In this document: positions 16,633-28,868 of the stretch, one piece after another | Position numbering within the stretch: the first letter of the stretch is position 1 | How the letters are laid out: the number at the start of each line of letters is the position of its first letter | NCBI GenBank assembly: GCA_020091685.1 | Contig: CM034608.1 | Span: forward strand, 8,122,522-8,186,521 | DNA: 64,000 nt | From: Lutjanus erythropterus | Taxonomy: Eukaryota > Chordata > Actinopteri > Lutjaniformes > Lutjanidae | Direction: 5' to 3' | Notes under the pieces: generated by a model | What the model was told of the DNA's origin: nothing | Databases searched by the model: none | The model's input: the letters and a program-made list of their open reading frames with translations, nothing else | Made by a program: the position numbers and the translations under genes

Positions 16633-17699
16633 GACATGAGTAATAAATGAGTATGCGCAAGACCTTTATCTAAATGTAGTTTTAATTCAGTGACATCACT
16701 GACAAGATGTTCAAGTAGATTTCTCTTCTAGGTTATATTAGAAATCTTTTTTCTCTTTTTTTCTTTCACAGTTTTTTCCTTTTCTTTATATTTCTTCAAC
16801 ACATTAAACTCTTAACAATGGCATACTTGTAATGAACGCAATGTACGCATTTGGCCACATAGTGGCAGTGTAACAGCAAAAATAATGCAACTGATAAAGG
16901 AAATCCTCTGGCTGAGAGAATAGTGGAATTTGCCTCCATCAAAGTTAAACAACACAAACAATCTTCTTGAAAGCTCTGACTTTTTCTGAATGATATGCCT
17001 ATGTGTCATTATTTTAAATTGCAGATTGAATATTTCAACACCAGCTAAAGGTATATTTGTTTAGTCAGAAGACATCAGAGACATCTGAGACATCACTGTT
17101 GTCAGAGGGACCTCAGTAAAGAGGATTTGTCTTCTGTCCCTCCCTGAAACTGTCAACAGACTGTCATCCCCTCAGAGAAGAAAGAAGACTGAAGAAACAG
17201 TTTGTCTGTGTGTTTACTGAGTTATTTAAGATTCTGTTGTAAAGGCAATTATAGCCTGATGTGACACTGTGTGTTTACTTTGATTCTAGTTTGTCTTCTT
17301 TCTTTGTGCCTTTAAGGGAGCACAAAGCTCAACACTAGCTTGGTAGCAATGTGGGTCTATCGTCATCTTATATTTACTTTTTTTAATCACCTTTATTTGA
17401 GTTGGAGCATTATATTTTATTTGATCTTGAAAACATATTTTTTTGAAGAACTGTCTGACCTTTTGGTAATGTTGTCCTGTCAGATGTCTGTGTGGAAAAT
17501 ACGCAGTGGAGAATGACGGAAAAGTGGAAAGGTGATTCATGTGCAGTTGTAGAGATTGGGATGACAACTTCCCTAACTGGAATATAATACTGTTTTTAGT
17601 ATTAGCTGGATTTTGAAGTAATAATGGTCATACTATGTTTCATTTCATAGCATCCTGTCCAACCCGGTGCTGAGCTTTGAAGATGGAAAACATGCCCTC

Positions 17700-18271
17700 G
17701 AACAACGACAATGTTGTCTATTTCCCATTACATAGCTACTTCACAAAGAAGTAGTTAAACTACATCTTAACTACTCTAAAAAATAGCTTGTCAAACAAAA
17801 ACTACTTTCAAAAAGTAGTTCACCTTCATCCAGACGTCACAGGAAATGATCACAATCTGAGTCTGGAGTTGTTTGTATTGTTACACTGAGATACAACTGA
17901 ACTGACACTGAGTAAAGTGTAGGTGTGTTTGATTTAGGTACTTGGGCAGCCCAAGGATGTGGTTTAATATCTAGGGAACATCACAGGATTCAGTTGCAGA
18001 CATACTGATTGCAAACCACAGGTGATTTTAATCAAATAGCAGGTGATTGTCTTTAAATGACAACCATGTCCCCCATGGCTGTGACATTGTGCATATTGTC
18101 AAGCGAAAAAATATCACGAGAATACTATGAGTATGTTGTTTTGTTAATTAACTTCTTAAACTATTATGTATAGTCCAAAATGGTTAAATACTATAAAAAC
18201 TACACCACCCAACTGCAGATTGTAGTTTAACTAGTAACTGAAGCACATGTGGTTAACTACATCTCAACACT
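17700..18271. repeat. Probable MITE remnant, intergenic
   Basis: The right end reads GGTTAACTACATCTCAACAC. The left part has AAGTAGTTAAACTACATCTT and AAAAACTACTTTCAAAAAGT. The inverse relation between ends is imperfect. Confidence 0.4.
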
Positions 18272-18865
18272 GGTAGATACATGTCTCTTGGAAGTGTTGG
18301 TGTGTGGCTTGCAACATGCAAAGCAAACAAGACAACTTTGAGTAGTCAGGAAGTGTATTTCTGTTTGCTTGTTCTATGCTAACAGTTTCCTTCTGCCTCC
18401 AGTTTTGTTGTTTTTTTGCAGTCCGCTGGCTAAAAAGTCCCTGGATCAGTTTCCATGCTGGATACACAGAGATGAAACTGATAATATGACTCTGAGTATG
18501 GTGTTACATCAGACATAATGACTTAACTTACAGCAAATGTCTCACTGACACAGTAGCTAATGATGCTAATTAAGGTCCTATAACATTTAGTGTAGCAGAG
18601 CCTTTCTAATGAGCCAGCATGCACAACTTTAATTAGTATAATTGCTAAAACCTGTTTACCCTCCTATTTTATGTCAAAATATCTGCTGTGAAAAATTGCT
18701 CATGGCTTTATAACATCAAGGAAACAACCACAACATCAGAACACATCAGAACTAAACGTGGCTGAATGATTTGTCAGGTACTCTTCACTTTTAAAAGGTT
18801 TACTTGAGGACATGATTGGAAATTTAAAAACCACCTTCACTGTTTTTCTGAGAGAAGTCTATACC

Positions 18866-19205
18866 AGAGGTGTGGACTCCAGTCACATGACTTTGACTCG
18901 AGTCAGACTAAAGCCACAAAGTTGACAAGTTTAGACTCAACTTGATAAAAATCAAAAATTAGTTTCAACTCGACTAGGACTTCCTGACTCCACTTGTAAA
19001 CCCAGTACAGCAGTACCAAATGGCAAGTTCACTGTATAGTGGATTATACAGTGAGCAGTGAGTGATTTCTGATGCTTAGCTAATACTTGGCTAATGTTAG
19101 CTTAACAGTTGAGTCACTGGAAACTCACTGTCACATTATGACTTGTTTAAGACTTTAATCTCAAAGGTTAAGACTTGAAACACTTGTGACTTGCAAAACA
19201 GTGAC
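18866..19205. repeat. Dispersed repeat (GACTCGAGTC type), intergenic
   Basis: CCAGAGGTGTGGACTCCAGT and GACTTTGACTCGAGTCAGAC at the left; GACTTGTGAC-like units at the right (about 19180-19205). Probably a hAT-derived element common in fish. Confidence 0.45.
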
Positions 19206-19429
19206 TTAATCCTTCCCTGGACTATATTGTTTGTTTGGTACATTTTTTATTTTCAATTTCTTTACCTTTCTTTTTATCCTCAGTTTGTTTTGTCAACTTG
19301 TACACTCCTCACCATGTTAAATTAGTTCTTATGGGTTTATTGTGTTCTGTGTTCTGTTATAATTTCTTCCATTTTGGAGGGAAATTAAAGCAACTTTGTG
19401 AACACTGTCAACAAACAAATGGTAAAAGC

Positions 19430-19950
19430 CTGGCTTATCACAATGTTATGAAGCTGAGTGTTTTGTGGGAGGGATATGAGGAGGAGGGGGCAGAAGGTAC
19501 CCGAGGTTTTGGCTGGCAATCTGTTGTGTGCTGTGGTGAAGTAAGGATTTTGACAATCTTTCTGTCTTTATTTGCCTCTTTGTCTAGTAGGGGGCCCTCA
19601 TCCATCGAGCGTTCGTCCGGCCCTTGGTGCTATCTCAGTCGAGGGCCTGTCCGCTCCTCCCTGCAGCCCTGCTGGCCTGCTCCAGCCGTTACAGTGTGGC
19701 GAGGCCATGATAACGTTATCAGACAGTCTCCACCGCCCGGCTTACTCTGAAAGAGCCTGCTGTCCTCAGATTTCACCCTCCCTGACTTCTCACTCAGCAT
19801 ATCCCCTCTCCTGTCATCCTTTCTCTCAGTTTCTGCACTTCCAACCTCTGGACCTGCAGCTGGCTGTTTGTCAGACAGGCTTTCCATATGTACAACCATA
19901 TTCGGACATTGTGATGTCGACAAATAGACCACACCTACAAAGCCCAGTCA
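19430..19950 (+). promoter_or_regulatory. Candidate gfi1b 3' enhancer B
   Basis: GC-richer, repeat-poor segment about 10 kb downstream of gfi1b. It carries a perfect 14-bp palindrome of two GATA sites (TGATAACGTTATCA, 19708-19721), a CAGCTG E-box near 19856 and CTTATCAC near 19434. Confidence 0.3.
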
Positions 19951-20968
19951 CTTTATGTAGTCAAAACAGAAGATCATCATCAGCGATTGCTTTTGCTGCA
20001 CACTAAATTGTTCAACAAGTTTTAATGTGAAGGTTTGCTATCACACAACTGCACACACATTACATTTTTAATCACATGCAACACTCAAAATGCTTCTGTA
20101 GATCTACAGAAAAGCTCCTCCCAACCTTCTTGGGCTTGTGACCCCTGAAACAAAGAAGCTTGTGACACATGTCACCGTTTGAATATATTTGCACATAATG
20201 GCCAAGGTAATAGTAATAATAATAATAATGGTGTTTTTGTTTCCCTGATCTTTCGGAATTATTTTTAGAGGCCTGAAAATAAAAAATTATCCAGTAATTT
20301 GTAACATGAATCTGCAGCCAAGCTGGCAGCTCTGTTAGGCCGTTTAGGTATAACGTTTATCATGGCCTCAAAGTTTAGTGTCAGACACTAAAATTTAAGG
20401 CTATGAAATGATATGTTCCAAATTTCATCAAATAATTATCAAGACATTTCACCCAAACCTAAGATTGCCAACCTGTAAGTGGTGCTAGTCCCTGGATCAC
20501 CAAAGTTTATCAAACTGATTCACCCTCTGTGGACCATCATTGTGTGCCCAAAATTTCTTGGCAACCCAGTGGTTCCCAAACTTTTCCTTCATGCCACCTC
20601 CACCCCACATTTTTGACAATGACATTGGAAGCAACTTATAAAAGGGATTCAAGCAAAATTTTAGTGAAGTGAAGTAAAGTAAAGTAAATGACAGCATCAT
20701 CAAACTCTTGTTTGTTTGTTTTCCTACATAAATCATGCTCATTTTTAACTTTACCATATATTTCTCCCCTGGTTATCTGTGCCCCCCTGCAGTGGCTGCA
20801 GTAGACTATCTGCTTGAAATGATGCTGCCTCTAAATCCTCTTCAAAGTTTATATTTACAAGTTAAAAAAATTACAGCTTTATGTTGAAGGACCAGATTTA
20901 GTGGAATCTCACACTGAGCTTGCGTAACACCTTGCCTCTCCCTCATCCCTCCAAGCATTTAGGATAAC

Positions 20969-21172
20969 TAGAGCCAATGTTTGGTTTGTGCATTCTGGGC
21001 TACTGTACATATATGTTGGTGCAATATGGCGTGCTCCATCGAAGAGGACCCACAACCTAAGGTAACAAAAACAAAACACTTATTTTCAGGTAATACTAAT
21101 GCACTAATGAAAACATGAATATTATATTCCATTTCTGCAATATTCCTCACACACAATGGACCTTTAAGCAAT
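20969..21172. repeat. Dispersed teleost repeat family C, intergenic copy
   Basis: GGCTACTGTACATATATGTT, CCTAAGGTAACAAAAACAAA, GCACTAATGAAAACATGAAT and ending CAATGGACCTTTAAG, collinear with 31230-31400. Confidence 0.6.
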
Positions 21173-23699
21173 CACGCTCAATAAATAATAAAAAAAAAAT
21201 TAATTAATACTCATTGCAAAGCAATATCAAAGCTTTCTTTTTGCCTTTTGCGGTATTGGACAGTTTTAAGGGAGAGGGGGATGGGATGTGGCTTACATCC
21301 AAGACCACCCCAACCAGTATCAGCACTTACCACTGCTGACATATTTTATTGGCACGCCAGACAGGCAAATTGATAAATTCATCTTTTGCACCAAAACAAA
21401 ATGCATTTGTGAGGCGTTTTACTGGCCAGCAGACACAATTTCAAAAACTAAACCTAAAATTATTTCTGAGGCTCCCACTTGTAACCATATCAAAGGATGT
21501 TTATGAGCATTTTCAAAGTTGGCGAGTTGTTGGTTCTTTTTTTTGTTTTTTGGTTTTTTTTGTTCTGTTTCCTCATCTTAGTGATGTGGCTTTTCTTGCA
21601 GGCTGGATGTAGCTTGTGTTGTGTTGCTGATTTGTAAAATAGATTAAATCCCAGAAAAAGCAGCCACGGGAAATGTTGGCCTTTTTTCCCTCTTAATCAC
21701 TCTTATGTGACACTTTGTGGGCGTGGCCTTTTGTACACGTCACCACTGCACTTATCTACAGGAGGGCAGGATGCGCTGGACCACAACACAGTGTCACATG
21801 ACAATCAAATAGTATCACACCCCCCACAGTGGGTGACAGCAGCGGATGTGATCATACAGTATCTTCCTGTGTCCAGTCATACAGAGGAAATCTGCTGACA
21901 GTTTCTTTTACAAGTTAGATCACTGGCATGTCATTCAACACTGACTTTACAAAGACAAGACAATTCTCTGGCTTGCTATGTTCTGGATCATCACTAATGA
22001 CATAACAGTTCAAGCTTCTTTCTGTTCATTGACAAGATGCTCTGAGTCACTCTTCACTCGCCTTATTTCTTCAGTTAATCTTTCTAATCACTTTCAAATG
22101 CCAGATTTTGTTTCTCAATTATGTTATGCTCATTGTATTTAATATCTTTATCTCCACAGGCATATTTTGAGAAAAACAACTGGCAGTTCTTTAAACATGA
22201 ACAATTAGTTACAAATTAAAAAAGCCTTAAAATTTCAAGTTGACTGAACTTGAAAAGACAAGTAGAGCCAATTTTGTTAGGATTAAAAAATAATTCAGTT
22301 GAGAGAACAAATTTAAGATATTAAGTTGAACCAACAACTCACTGATAAATATTACAAACAAATTAGATTTTCTTTTACATTTTCTCAGGTTTGACTCTCA
22401 AACAATGCATGCTGGGAGGTCTGCTAATATGCTAATGGTGTTTCCGGATTGAACTCTGTACACTACATTCATTTGACTCATTTCAAGACAAAAGACTTCA
22501 AGGTAGAAGAACTCTTGTTTATAAGTTGTGTTCTGAAAATAAATCTTAGACATTTTAAGTTTCACCACCTTGAACAAATAAAACTTCTACATTTATAGAA
22601 GTTAATGAGAAAATTTTAGTTGTTTCCACTAAATTCCTGTATGATTTTTACATATTTTATATATATTTTGTTTTATTGCCACACCTGTACATATAATGTT
22701 TTGCTTTTGCTGTGTGCTTTATATAGATGTATACAGTATACATTAGATACTAGATTAGATCTTTTCTGGCATCTTTCTTGTGCAGGTATGGTTTGTCACA
22801 CAAAATCATTTGGGAAGTTGTTCTTAGAAAGTGTGTTGGAAGTTTGAAAAGGGCAGGCACTTTCAAAAAACACTTAGGTGATTGGATGAACCATCTATTT
22901 ATCATGTCTAACTTCAACTAGCCAGATCAAACTTTAGCTGAAGCCTGTTGAAAAGAGTGAAAACATATTTTCCATGGAGAAAAGCCTTTAGTGTTGTTCT
23001 TTGCTCTTATTTCAACAAAGAAATACTGTCCAGTTCTCATATGACTGAGGCTATAACAGAATAACAGAATGCTAACCTCTTCAGGAGTTAGCATTGTTTG
23101 TTGGAGACAAGTCACTTCCCTGGTTGCTTCTTCCTGTCATCACACCTAAAACCTCTCCAGTAGCTGCCAGTACTCCCTCCTAGGATGCTGATTTTGGTGC
23201 AAACACAAATTAATAACTTGAAGCCGGCAAGATGAATTCTCACATGATCGTGCAAATCCAGCTGCCTCGCATTGTAAGTTCTTGTTTAAAAAGCATCTGT
23301 TTTTATTTTGTAATAATCATACCCTAAATTCAACTTTCAAACGGTCTACAATAAGTTTACAATATTTGTGTTTTTTCTCCAATTTCACACTGCTTCTTTA
23401 AATAATGTTGAACCTAACATGAACCTGTTTCGACAAATCTTGTCATTTTATGTTTGCCCTGATTTTACAGAAAGCATTCATGTTTCAGGAGAGAAAAGGG
23501 TACCAGAAACAGGAAAGACAAATAATTTGAATATTAAATTGCTGGAACAGCCAACACAGAATCAGATTAAAGAGAACCAGGAGGGACAGAGAACTAATCT
23601 GGATCCTATAACTGAAAAAGTGATTTTTTTTGGGGGGTTGTGCCCAAAACAAGAGCCAGTTAGAGATATAAGGTGCAACAAAAGGCCCATTTAGTAACA

Positions 23700-23880
23700 C
23701 TTATCTTACCGCAGTAAATAATGAGTCAGACTTTGATCCCACAGGGAGAGAGTGGCCCTTCTTGGGGGATCTCCCGCTCCTCTACCTTCCATGAATGTGT
23801 CATTGATGCCTCGGGCATGTTAAAGCCACCCCTCCATCCTGCAGCGTTTCCACAATAACAGCCAGGGATGATTTGCATAG
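23700..23880 (+). promoter_or_regulatory. Candidate gfi1b 3' enhancer A
   Basis: Within 180 bp: CTTATCT (inverse AGATAAG, GATA; 23700-23706), TGAGTCA (NF-E2/AP-1; 23722-23728), CCACCCC (KLF; 23826-23832) and ATTTGCAT (octamer; 23871-23878). The region is repeat-poor. The motif combination resembles erythroid/megakaryocytic enhancers; function is inferred only. Confidence 0.35.
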
Positions 23881-24575
23881 AGTCAATTTGCAAGCCAAAT
23901 TTCAGCGCTGTGCTCCATCTCTTTGCCTGGTATGGTATGTGTTCATGTGTGTAGGTGTGAGAGACAGAGCTGCATTTAGATTGAGGGTGTGTTGTTTTTG
24001 AGACATAGCACTGATCTTTTTGAGATTTTTTTTTAATGTGTTGGTTAGTCTGTGCTGGATGGGACAGATTTGGTCTGTTTCTGGTTTTTCTGCTGTTACT
24101 CCACCGTTGGCAGGAACTTGCGCTCATGTTATGGATATCTATCACACTGCTATACTTTATACTTTATACACAACTATACTTTGAAAAATATATTCAGAAA
24201 TTTTCCTGTTGTTGGCTCCATGCACCTTTTTATGGAGCATCAGAGACACACTTTATAATCGGGGTACAAATCATATATTTGATTTAATGCAGGAATCAAT
24301 TCAGGATGTATGATGACTGCCTGTTGCTCGCAACTAACAAATCACCATGACATTGAAATCATCATGACTTTATGAGAAGTTCATACTTCCACTATTAAAG
24401 GATGTTAATTCACAGATATTTCATACATTAATTGACATGTGATCAAATTAGGTGGAATTCAGTTGTGTATTTCAGACCTGTGTATTTGCTCAGCCTGTCT
24501 GAGAGCAGAACAACACCTCTTCTCATAGAAATAGAAAGCTTTGTTTTTAATCTGTCTGAAAATTGTCACTACACT

Positions 24576-25265
24576 GTCATAACCATGTCATGACACCAAG
24601 ATGAAGGAGTCTTATGAATGCTTTTGACTATTGTCATGTGTCATTCAGCCAATTATATCATATTTAATGCAAAGTTGACATTTTTTAGATGTCTTTCTTA
24701 TGACAACTTGACATTAACCAAGACAACATACTCTGTCAATGTCTTGTCATGACAATTTAAAGAAACCGTTCAGCTTTATGTTTTAACAGTACATCAAACT
24801 GTTATATGTGGTTGGTTTTGACATCGTCATGAGACATTATAAGTGTGTCAATTATATTTTTTTGTGGCAACATTTGGAGTGTCATAAAGAGGTCATTAAC
24901 TGTAACAGCACCAATTTAGCTTACCAAGGTAGCTGATGGACAGACTGCAGTTAGCTTCTTAACTTGTCGCTAAAATAGGCTAACTGTTGTCTTCTGTTAT
25001 CGGTAGGTGGTGCAAACTAGTTAGCTTAATGTCAAGTTGTTTTAATAAAAACATCATTAGCTTGGATAGCGGCAAGTTGTCACAACAAAGACATCTCAAA
25101 CAATGACAACTTTGCATTAAAAATGACATAACTGACTGAAAGACACTTTATGATAACAGTTAGAAACATTCACAAACACTTCCTGACTGAACTTCATGTT
25201 CATGACAGGTGTCAAGACATGGTTATAACAGTGTAATGACAATCTTATGCACACCCCTTCAAATA
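24576..25265. mobile_element. Palindromic MITE-like element
   Basis: GTCATAACCATGTCATGACA near the left end and TGTCAAGACATGGTTATAAC near the right end are inverse to each other. The right border has CACCCCTTCAAATAAAGTGT. The centre holds 'gttagct'-type AT-rich sequence. Confidence 0.65.
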
Positions 25266-25309
25266 AAGTGTAACAGCTTAATGTAACTGAAACCCAACCC
25301 ACCGTTGTC

Positions 25310-25435
25310 AACACTACAGATAATATCTCCAAAACTCATCCATTCTATCACCAAAACTATCTAGATGGATAAATAGTACTACAGGTAAGAGAAAAACATA
25401 TGTATTGATTTCGGAGTGAACTGTCTATATGATTT
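25310..25435. mobile_element. MITE family A, short remnant (copy 4)
   Basis: ATATCTCCAAAACTCAT, AGATGGATAAATAGTACTAC and GAGTGAACTGTC follow the order of the family's right terminal region. Confidence 0.55.
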
Positions 25436-26232
25436 GAACCCTGATTGTAAAGTGTTACCCGAAAAACTTAAAGAACTTTTAGAAAATTCCCATGTTAAGT
25501 TTAGTGAGAGCTGAACAGTTACAAAGAAAATCAAGTAAGTTTGTAACCTTTAGGATACCACAACACCTCAGGCAACACACGTATGCAAATGATCAATAAC
25601 CACATGACACCGCTGACACAGCCCTCATTTGCTGCTGTCTGACACCCGTGTTAAAAAAATCAAAATTACTGCACTGCATAAAGCTTTTCACCCCCATACA
25701 CCTGTACACCAGAAGAATGTTTCAGGTTCATGCACACTTGCACGCTTTCTTGATTTTTTCCCGTTTTTCCTCAGGCTACACCTGCAGCCCTGCCTCGCCC
25801 CTTTCAGGACCCACATCCTGTTTGTTTAGTCCCACCCAAAATGATCATGTGTCTCTTTTTTTTTTGGTGCAGGGTTTTGATTTGCTTTGTGGCATTACAC
25901 CAGGATGCAGTGGCTCGGCTGCTGTAGCAGCCAGGCTAACTGTTGTGGAGGATCTCAACGGACCCTGTTGCCCTGGTAATATCAACACGTTTTGCATAAA
26001 GACCTCAGATTTGTTTGCCAGACAGTAAGCCTTCATGTCTCCTCTCTGCCCGGCATAGACACTGATTTCTGTAACAGTGACACAACATAGGTGAATACCC
26101 TGATGTTGATATGATGATCCTATTTTTTTTTCATTTCTACATGATCTTGATGATCTAAATAATTTTGAAATCCCATTAAAGATCCATCAAACTGAAAAAA
26201 TTGTGTTGTCATCCTGTTACACTGGTCTAATG

Positions 26233-27123
26233 CAGTGGTTATCAACCTGGGGGTTGGGGCCTCCAAGGTGGTTGCAAAATAATTTCTGGGGGTCGCCAGA
26301 TTGTTGTGGAGAATAAAATAAAATCACATGTTGTGGCAAGCCTGACCAAGTAAAAAGCTTGTTTGATGATATTACTCCTGAGTGCGACCCTCTTTTCTCT
26401 AGACAACGGTGGCAGATGTAATATCAAATTCAAAAGTAATCGTTGAAATACTCGGTCATCGATTCCACAGAGCAGTAAACAAAAGCAGCTTCTCATTTCT
26501 AGCTGGTGACCATAGATTTTGTTGGCTAAAACGATAACTCTCACTAGGAGATTTGGCTGATGTAAGCTAATGCTAAAACTCCTTCAGTCATCTTTTTTTT
26601 CTTAGATTATTAGATTATTTGGGGCTTTTGGCCTTTATTATGATAGGACAGCTGAAGATATGACAGGAAGGGGGGCAGAGAGAGAGAGAGGGGATGACAT
26701 GCAGCAAATGGGCTACAGGCGGGAATTGAACCGGCAGCAGCTGCAGAGGACTGACAGCCTCAATACATGGTGTGCACACTCTACCAGCTGAGCTATAGGG
26801 GCACCTTAGTTACAGTTGCTAGTCTATGATTGGACAGTTGCTCTTCGCAGGAGGGGCATAGCGATGGTTCAATTAATAACATAAACCTGAACAAACACAA
26901 ACACTAACATAAAGCAACATTTGCTTTTTATAACAGAAAACTTAACAAACTACTCAGTCCAGCACTACGCATTATGGGAAATGAGGGCGTATTTTAGACT
27001 GGGGAATGTGTTTTACATTACATGGCCTATACCAGTGGAATAACGTGCCTTAGACTAGATTTTAGAGTTAGATCGAGTGACTTTCTGGGGCAGATGTGAG
27101 GGTTGCGAGGTTGAAAACCACTG
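26233..27123. mobile_element. Non-autonomous hAT-like element, interrupted by a SINE
   Basis: Left end CAGTGGTTATCAACCTGG; right end reads AGGTTGAAAACCACTG, its imperfect inverse. Flanks GTCTAATG (26225-26232) and ATCTAATC (27124-27131) agree in 6 of 8 bases, consistent with an old 8-bp duplication. No transposase ORF. Confidence 0.75.
26606..26805 (-). mobile_element. tRNA-derived SINE, minus strand, nested in the hAT-like element
   Basis: Head GGTGCCCCTATAGCTCAGCT contains A box TAGCTCAGCTGG (26784-26795) and B box GGTTCAATTC (26723-26732) at tRNA-like spacing. A tail follows with CT-rich (CTCTCTCT) and AATAAAGGCC segments. The same layout is abundant in percomorph genomes. It could be transcribed by Pol III, but it is not a tRNA gene. 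Confidence 0.85.
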
Positions 27124-28086
27124 ATCTAATCAGTCTTTTTTTTTTCTTGACTACACTTCATCCGGGTTCCTGTCAGATTTAAAAGGCCCAGGTGATGATC
27201 TGATTTGCCTCGAGCAGCTTAATGTCCTAACAGGTTTGGTGTTTGAGGAAGGTGGTGAGCCTTCGTTAGAGCCACCAGTTGTTTGTTGAAGTAAATCCAA
27301 CAGGCTGACTGGGTGGGGTGACGGTTGCTTAAGTAATCAATCCCTTTTCCACAGCCTCTTATTAATCCCTGTATCCCATTAGACTCAACGCAGAGTACAG
27401 GCCAAGCAGCTCCACTGGATGTACGCGAGGGTGTGTGGCCAAAATTCATTATGGTCGAGCTGACAGTTTGTGCAATTCTGATTTTTTACTGAGATTATAA
27501 GAGTTGGTTCCACCTCCCTTGTAATAACAAGGAAGCTACAGAGCATTAAACAGAAATGAAAATATCTCTCTGGACATCATTTGCTTTCTAGTCAGCTCTT
27601 GGGAATGAATAGCTCCCTGGAGTCGCATTTGCATGAAGTTCCAGGAGTGTTATTTGAATGTGGGATTACTCCATTACACACTATCTGGTTCTGCACAAGA
27701 TTTTCACCTGCAGCTACAGTTACATTATGTCTACATCCTGCTCCGACAGGAAAGCGACTAAAAAAAACCCACACAGAAAGAGGTGAACAGGGAGAAAAAG
27801 TGTTTACAGTGCTCATCTTAGACAAACTGTGCATTTATTTTACCTTCCAGCTACTTTGCAAAGGAACAACCAAGGATTTTCCAACTCAGTTCACCCTTTA
27901 TTCCACTTGAAAGCGTTTATCAACTCACACACAGACAACACCCAACATACAGAACATTTCTGGAAGCATAGTTTAAATAAATTATATGAAACAAAAAATA
28001 AAATGTTCTCATTTTTTCTTTTATCAAAAACCAAAAACATATTTTGACTTTATATGACATCAGTACATCTCTCTTAAGCTAATAGA

Positions 28087-28690
28087 TTAAAGGGATAGTT
28101 CACTCAAAAATGAAAATTCAGTTATTATCTACTCGCCCTGCTGCTGGCGTTTCACAGGAAAACAGCATTGCAGAATCTCCCAAACAATGGAAGTGAATGG
28201 TGACCAGTTTTCAAACGTAAAAACAACAGAATAAAAACATAAAATTCCTCCATACTGCTCATCTGGTGTAATCCAAGTCTCCTTAAGACCCAACATGCCA
28301 AGCTGACTAAAGGAAATGTTATTTACACCATGTTTTCAGCCTAAATCACTGTAGACCTTTAGCTTGGAGCCACGTTCACCTGCACGTGCACACCATATGA
28401 ACTGGGTGTGTGTGTGGTGTGACGGTGTGCAAACCGCATGTCAGGACTTGAGGAGACTTGGATTATGTCAAGCAGTATGGAGGCATTTTATGTTTTTTTT
28501 TCCAGTTGTTGTTTTAGATTTGAAAACTGGTCACCATTCACTTCCACTGTTTGGTTAATTTTACAGTGCTGTTTTCCTGAAAAACTCCAGCAGAGTTTTG
28601 TGGACTAACAAAATAAACATAACCCTAAATCGGCATGAGGGTGAGTAGATAATGACTGAATTTTCATTTTTGGGCGAACTATCCCTTTAA
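28087..28690. mobile_element. Palindromic MITE, family B
   Basis: 604 bp bounded by TTAAAGGGATAGTTC and GAACTATCCCTTTAA. Long inverse arms: AAAAATGAAAATTCAGTTAT / ATGACTGAATTTTCATTTTT and AATGGAAGTGAATGGTGACC / GGTCACCATTCACTTCCACT. No coding capacity. These ends resemble widespread fish MITEs. Confidence 0.85.
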
Positions 28691-28868
28691 CTAATCAATT
28701 ACTTCATTAGACAGGAAGTTAAATCACCTTCAACTAGAATTTGATTTCACAGCTTCCTCATTCTTATACTTTATCTTGAAGACCATCCAAAATATACCAG
28801 ACATCTAGATTACATCAATATCAGCTTATTGATAGAACTTTATTGTACATGTACAGATACTTCGTACC

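Noticed and set aside
19235..19750. 171-codon plus-strand ORF in the intergenic gap
   Set aside because: No recognisable domain, no matching splice structure, and composition changes midway. Treated as non-coding; the segment may be regulatory.
26606..26805. Possible tRNA gene on the minus strand
   Set aside because: A and B boxes are present, but the tRNA fold is not closed and a long SINE tail follows; called a SINE.
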